From Sthenelais limicola (taxonomy: Eukaryota > Annelida > Polychaeta > Phyllodocida > Sigalionidae), in the NCBI GenBank assembly GCA_942159475.1, contig OW804095.1, forward strand, positions 59,920,773-59,984,772: 64,000 nucleotides of DNA, given 5' to 3'. Shown piece after piece: positions 60,058 through 64,000 of the stretch. Below the pieces are notes generated by a model. The model saw nothing but the letters and a program-made list of their open reading frames with translations, did no database searches and was not told the origin of the DNA. The first letter of the stretch is position 1; each line of letters opens with the position of its first letter. Position numbers and translations under genes: made by a program.

Positions 60058-61045
60058 TTTCAATAACATATTAAGCTTCTAGAACTTTGTTTTGTAATTC
60101 CTGACAGTGAAATGGCGTTGAAATATTTTCAAACTGAAAGTTGTCTTTCATTACACTCTAAGTTAATTATGATTGAAATTGGTGACAACATAATTCAGAT
60201 AAAAGTAATGAGAGATAATATATGCATAAAGACTCAAATTAATGGTAATTCAATTGCTGAAAATGTGATGAATAAGCATACTCTATCAAAAGAAGTCTGA
60301 ACGTTGTGTGTTTGGAAGAAACGATGGGCGCACTAAGTGCGAGAGACATGTGACGCATGACTTGTATAAGCTTCATCGCAGGAGATTCGTATTTTCGTCA
60401 CACTTTTTCACAAAATTAATGTCTCGCATCTAGTGGAAGTAACTACAGGCGGCATCTATTTTTCTATTTCTGTATTACACATTTGTAACGGGTTGTAAGT
60501 GAAAACAATCAATTTTACCGGAAGTTATCCGCCATGTAAAGCCTTGGGAGGCACAACAAGCGTGTAAGCATGTATGCTTGAAGCTCTTCCCGTTGTTCTC
60601 TGGTCCATACGTTTAGTTATTCCACCCTTACAGTCCTTTTTCAATATTTTCATGGAATGTTCATATATAGTTATGTCATTGACGCATACACTGTCCTGTT
60701 ATCTGATATGTGTTACATATGTAATCATTAACTTCAAAATCATTTCATTACAGGCAAGAGCAATCTCTAATGCAGACGCATCGCTTTTGAAATGTTTTAA
60801 CCTTTTCTTACACAGTTCAATAAGGACATACATGGGGATGTACAGAAGGGAGTACAGGGGGATGTATCATATATATGAACTTTTATTTTCCATTTTTACC
60901 CTTATGGTCTACATGGAGAATGGGTCTTATGTCTCAGACAAAACAGTTCTTCCGACATAATCCTCTACTCGACAATAATAATAGATGTTTGTCATATAAC
61001 AAATTAAAAAAAATAAGATAAAAACAAATTTTCTTCCTGTACTTC
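60058..61045. other. No supported gene
   Basis: Short open frames at 60,112-60,300 and 60,574-60,960 show no domain or homology I can recognise. Nothing else is seen. Confidence 0.45.
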
Positions 61046-61258
61046 CTTCAGTACCTTCTCCTCTACCCATTCCAGTAGCTCCTACTGTACCTCCTCCAGT
61101 TTATCCTCCTGTACCTACTCTAGTACGCCGCCAGTACTTCCCTCTGTACCCACCCTAATACCCTGCCAGTACCTCCTCTTTTACCTTTTCCAGTACACCG
61201 TCAGTACCTCCTCCAGTACTCCTCAAGCACCTCCTCCCGTACCTCACCCATGCAGTGC
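61046..61258 (+). repeat. 12-bp CAGTACCTCCTC minisatellite
   Basis: About 17 degenerate units. In one plus frame the left half reads PLPIPVAPTVPPPVYPPVP, an elastin-like Val-Pro-Pro pattern, but the frame breaks further on. Possibly a relic of a coding repeat. Confidence 0.75.
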
Positions 61259-61484
61259 CTCACCCTAAACCTTGGACTTGTGACGCACTACGAAGCATTT
61301 GAGAACGGCCATCGCTTCTTATACAACGGGCCCAATGTGGTGTTCTTCTGGAACCGAATCCATTTCTCCCGAAATAGTATTATATACCTTGATTTTTCAC
61401 TTAGATTTATGAGATAATTAATGTGCTTTTGAATAAATGATAGGGGAATGCATTGTGCAATGTTGCAATCACTTGTAGCTTTTC

Positions 61485-61890
61485 TTAGGTTGATACTAAT
61501 CTCCTATGATGAAATTTGAGCTTGAACTAGTGTTTATCCAAATAATTTGTCAATAGAGATTTTCCTGAGATTTGTACTAATCTCGTATACCAAAAGATGA
61601 GCTCGGACCTGTTATAACTGTATTATCAAATGGATTTCTACTGATCCGTTCCGTGAAAGGTTAACGAAATAGTTACCAGCAAATCTAGCACAGGAAAAAT
61701 AATACTAATATTGATTTTGGGCAGTACAACATTACAACGTATAGTTAACAAGGTATATACATGAAGAGGAACATGAAACATGAAGATAGTATTATTAGTT
61801 AATGTATTGTACGTGTCCATACTTTTAGTTAATGAAATCGTTATCAACAAATCTAGTACAGGATAGACAATACCAATGTTGGTCGTTGTT
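61485..61890. repeat. Diverged local duplications
   Basis: GATACTAATCTCCTATGATG recurs diverged at about 61,573, and the tract around GTTACCAGCAAATCTAG (61,670) recurs at about 61,836. A (GTT)n run ends the region at 61,897. Confidence 0.5.
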
Positions 61891-62019
61891 GTTGTTGTTA
61901 ATCAGGTTATGTAGTTGAAGAGGACTGGCGAGCTCCTCCCCCCCCCCACCCCCCAGCTTGTCCTTCAATTTTGTTAAGGAAATGGTCTATTAAGATTGTT
62001 ATATGTTATTTATTTGTAA

Positions 62020-62235
62020 TTGTTATTTTGTTCATTTTGTAACATATTTTATCAAGGAAATGAACCTTTCAGAAAAACACTGTTGTAATGTTCATTTCGT
62101 AACAGATTCCGTTGGCGAAATGGTGTGTTTCATTCATTCATTCATTCATTCATTCATTCATTCAGAAATCAATTTTGTGTACGAAATGAATGTTATGCGC
62201 AGTCCTAAAGTCCATTTCGTTTACGAAATGAATAT
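62020..62235. repeat. CATTTCGT-ACGAAATG inverted/tandem repeats and (CATT)n
   Basis: CATTTCG and CGAAATG motifs alternate at least six times. A 37-bp unit starting ACGAAATGAATGTTATGCGC is followed by a close copy. A (CATT)n tract lies at 62,130-62,164. Confidence 0.65.
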
Positions 62236-62862
62236 TGTGCGCATTCCCAAAGTCCACACAGCTACAGCTTTAGTAACCAACTAAACATCAGTCGTACATA
62301 ACATTCAATCAATCTTATTATGACGTGCCCCACATAGTAGGCTTATATTTCGTGATAATTATATGAAGAGACCTTAACCTCTTTACACTAGATATTTATC
62401 CTATTGTACGCTTATGCCCATATTTGTATTCCTTTAAATGACAAGTAAAAGGCCGATTAGTTGAATATGTCTATGGGCAACGTCCGGCAATTTATTTTTC
62501 ATACATAAAAATACGACGTAATTCACAAAAAGGATACGGATACGGTTACATAATTGAGATAGTTTGCTCCTTCATATATACCTATGCTACGAACAGATAC
62601 ATTGATCAAGTGAACAGGAAAAGAGACCTGTTACTAAGGTGTCCTTTCGAGCTAAAACTCACACCAAATCCTCATTACTAATCAATACCAGAAATAGAGG
62701 TTATTGATCACCTTTCACCATTAATCACCGTGTGGCCATTTGTAAATGCCTGGTCTAGATTGAAACCAAATAAGTCGGATTTTCTCCCGAACAATATGCC
62801 CTATCCAATGTATATAGGGGCGAGGGTGTGATAGCTCTATGTATGATAGGAGAAGTATTTAA

Positions 62863-63410
62863 AGGTATACGCGGGTGTCAACGCACACGCCACCTAGCGG
62901 CTCCTTTTTTTCTTTGAAATATTTCGTTACCATGATAAGTTGAGATATATTTGTACACGATTCCCAATATCGACATGGTTTATTTTCATTACAGCAGTTT
63001 TAAGTCATGTTTCTAAGATTCATTTTTATTAGTTATGCTTATGTTTATTGGGTTTTATTGGTTATTTCATACTTCAAATGACCATAACTTTTTTTTAAAC
63101 CCATCAACGTACAGTTTTTTTTTGATAAATCAGTAGCATGATACACCAAATATATGTGTAGAAAGTTTTGATGAAAAGTCACCGATCAAATTTTTTTTAT
63201 ATAGTAAAACGTGAAAAAAACCCACATTTTTCCATAGACTACAATGCTAAAGCAATGTTATTTTCAGGCGGCTGTAGAAAAAAAAATAAGTCGTTGAGAT
63301 ATACTTTTTTTTTCATTTCTTGCTTTCTTATGTAGTCAGGAATGATCCCTGAACGTTTCATGAAAAAGTCACCGACCAATCTTTTTTCCATTGAACACCC
63401 GCGTATACCT
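62863..63410. mobile_element. TTAA-flanked non-autonomous element, shorter diverged relative
   Basis: Inverted termini AGGTATACGCGGGTGTCAA; TTAA at 62,859-62,862 and 63,411-63,414. 548 bp. An internal tract (CATAGACTACAATGCTAAAG) matches the CATAGACTGCAATGCTAAAG tract near the end of the two larger copies, so it belongs to the same superfamily. Confidence 0.82.
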
Positions 63411-63414
63411 TTAA

Positions 63415-64000
63415 GTTACATTCTCATTTTGAATTGGCTAAATGATTACCGATATATTCTGTCGGTATCCCCCGAGTCTTAACTTGCAAAGGCTGATTAT
63501 GATCGAGCGAGGATTTATTAGGACATGTGTGCCTAAAGTTAGTCCATTAAACAGAATTAGTTTCTATATCATCACTCAACGGCACACAATATACGTATAG
63601 TCGCGGAAATCCCTGAAAGTCCCAAAGTATCTTAAAGAGAAAGGCACTCCTTTCTAAAGCATCTATAGAGAAATAGAATGTTGAAACTTAGACGGTCGGT
63701 TAGGAATTGGCCCAAATAAAAGAAAATGCAAAAGTCAACACACGTGACTGGAGTGCTAAAAACGCATAATAACTCGGGGGCCATCTGGGGCAGACCCATA
63801 TTATAAAACTAAATTATTCATATTATAAGGGGATTATGTCAGGAATTACCAAACCCGTACATCGCCGTGGTAGGATGCAAATAACGATACATGCCCTGGG
63901 TCCTATAGCATGCCTTGACAATGAAATTCTATAGCCTAAACTTAATTGATCTGCTGACAATTCTTTGAGTCCTTACAAATGTGCTGCATCTGCATCGCAT
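63415..64000. other. No gene or element recognised
   Basis: AT-rich sequence without a convincing ORF or repeat. Confidence 0.45.

Overview
This window looks like invertebrate animal nuclear DNA: AT-rich, long introns, canonical GT-AG exons and many transposable elements. The repeat types (PIF/Harbinger, a tyrosine-recombinase retroelement, many short inverted-repeat elements) and the large receptor guanylate cyclase would suit a marine invertebrate such as an echinoderm or other deuterostome. That placement is inference and the species cannot be read from the window.

Host gene (about 5.4-44.3 kb, plus strand). Seventeen phase-compatible exons encode the C-terminal ~899 residues of a receptor-type (natriuretic-peptide-receptor-like) guanylate cyclase: distal ligand-binding fold, cysteine-containing hinge, one membrane helix, kinase-homology pseudokinase, signalling helix, catalytic cyclase domain and a long polar tail. 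Summed exon lengths give an unbroken frame. The signal peptide and most of the ectodomain are not found; they lie upstream or in unrecognised exons before 5.4 kb.

Insertion 1 (12,961-22,246). A 9.3-kb two-gene PIF/Harbinger DNA transposon sits in the intron just after the transmembrane exon, flanked by TTA target duplications. It carries a four-exon DDE transposase on the plus strand and, converging on it from the other end, a ~12-exon MADF (Myb/SANT-like) gene on the minus strand. The acidic linker of the MADF protein has grown by exon duplication; one duplicate exon has a 1-nt frameshift and two relic exons have lost their splice acceptor. Both element ends carry arrays of CCGATT motifs.

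Other introns hold a 1.1-kb inverted-repeat element in intron 1, a small element and a perfect 50-bp palindrome in intron 2, a satellite-like array in intron 5, a 60-nt-arm hairpin in intron 12, an inverted pair of another short element in introns 5 and 13, and a tandem short-element dimer in intron 16.

Downstream (44.3-64 kb). After the cyclase 3' end come a ~1.1-kb TTAA-flanked non-autonomous element and a candidate terminal exon with a poly(A) signal. Next is Insertion 2 (51,737-58,238), a DIRS-order (Ngaro/PAT-like) retrotransposon with split direct repeats A1-genes-B1-A2-B2 and genes for Gag, reverse transcriptase/RNase H and tyrosine recombinase. Its B2 repeat is interrupted by another copy of the TTAA element, and B1 serves as the matching empty site. 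Beyond it lie an orphan zinc-finger Gag-like gene with a TATA box, a 12-bp coding-like minisatellite, and a shorter third member of the TTAA family. No rRNA, tRNA or CRISPR feature was seen.
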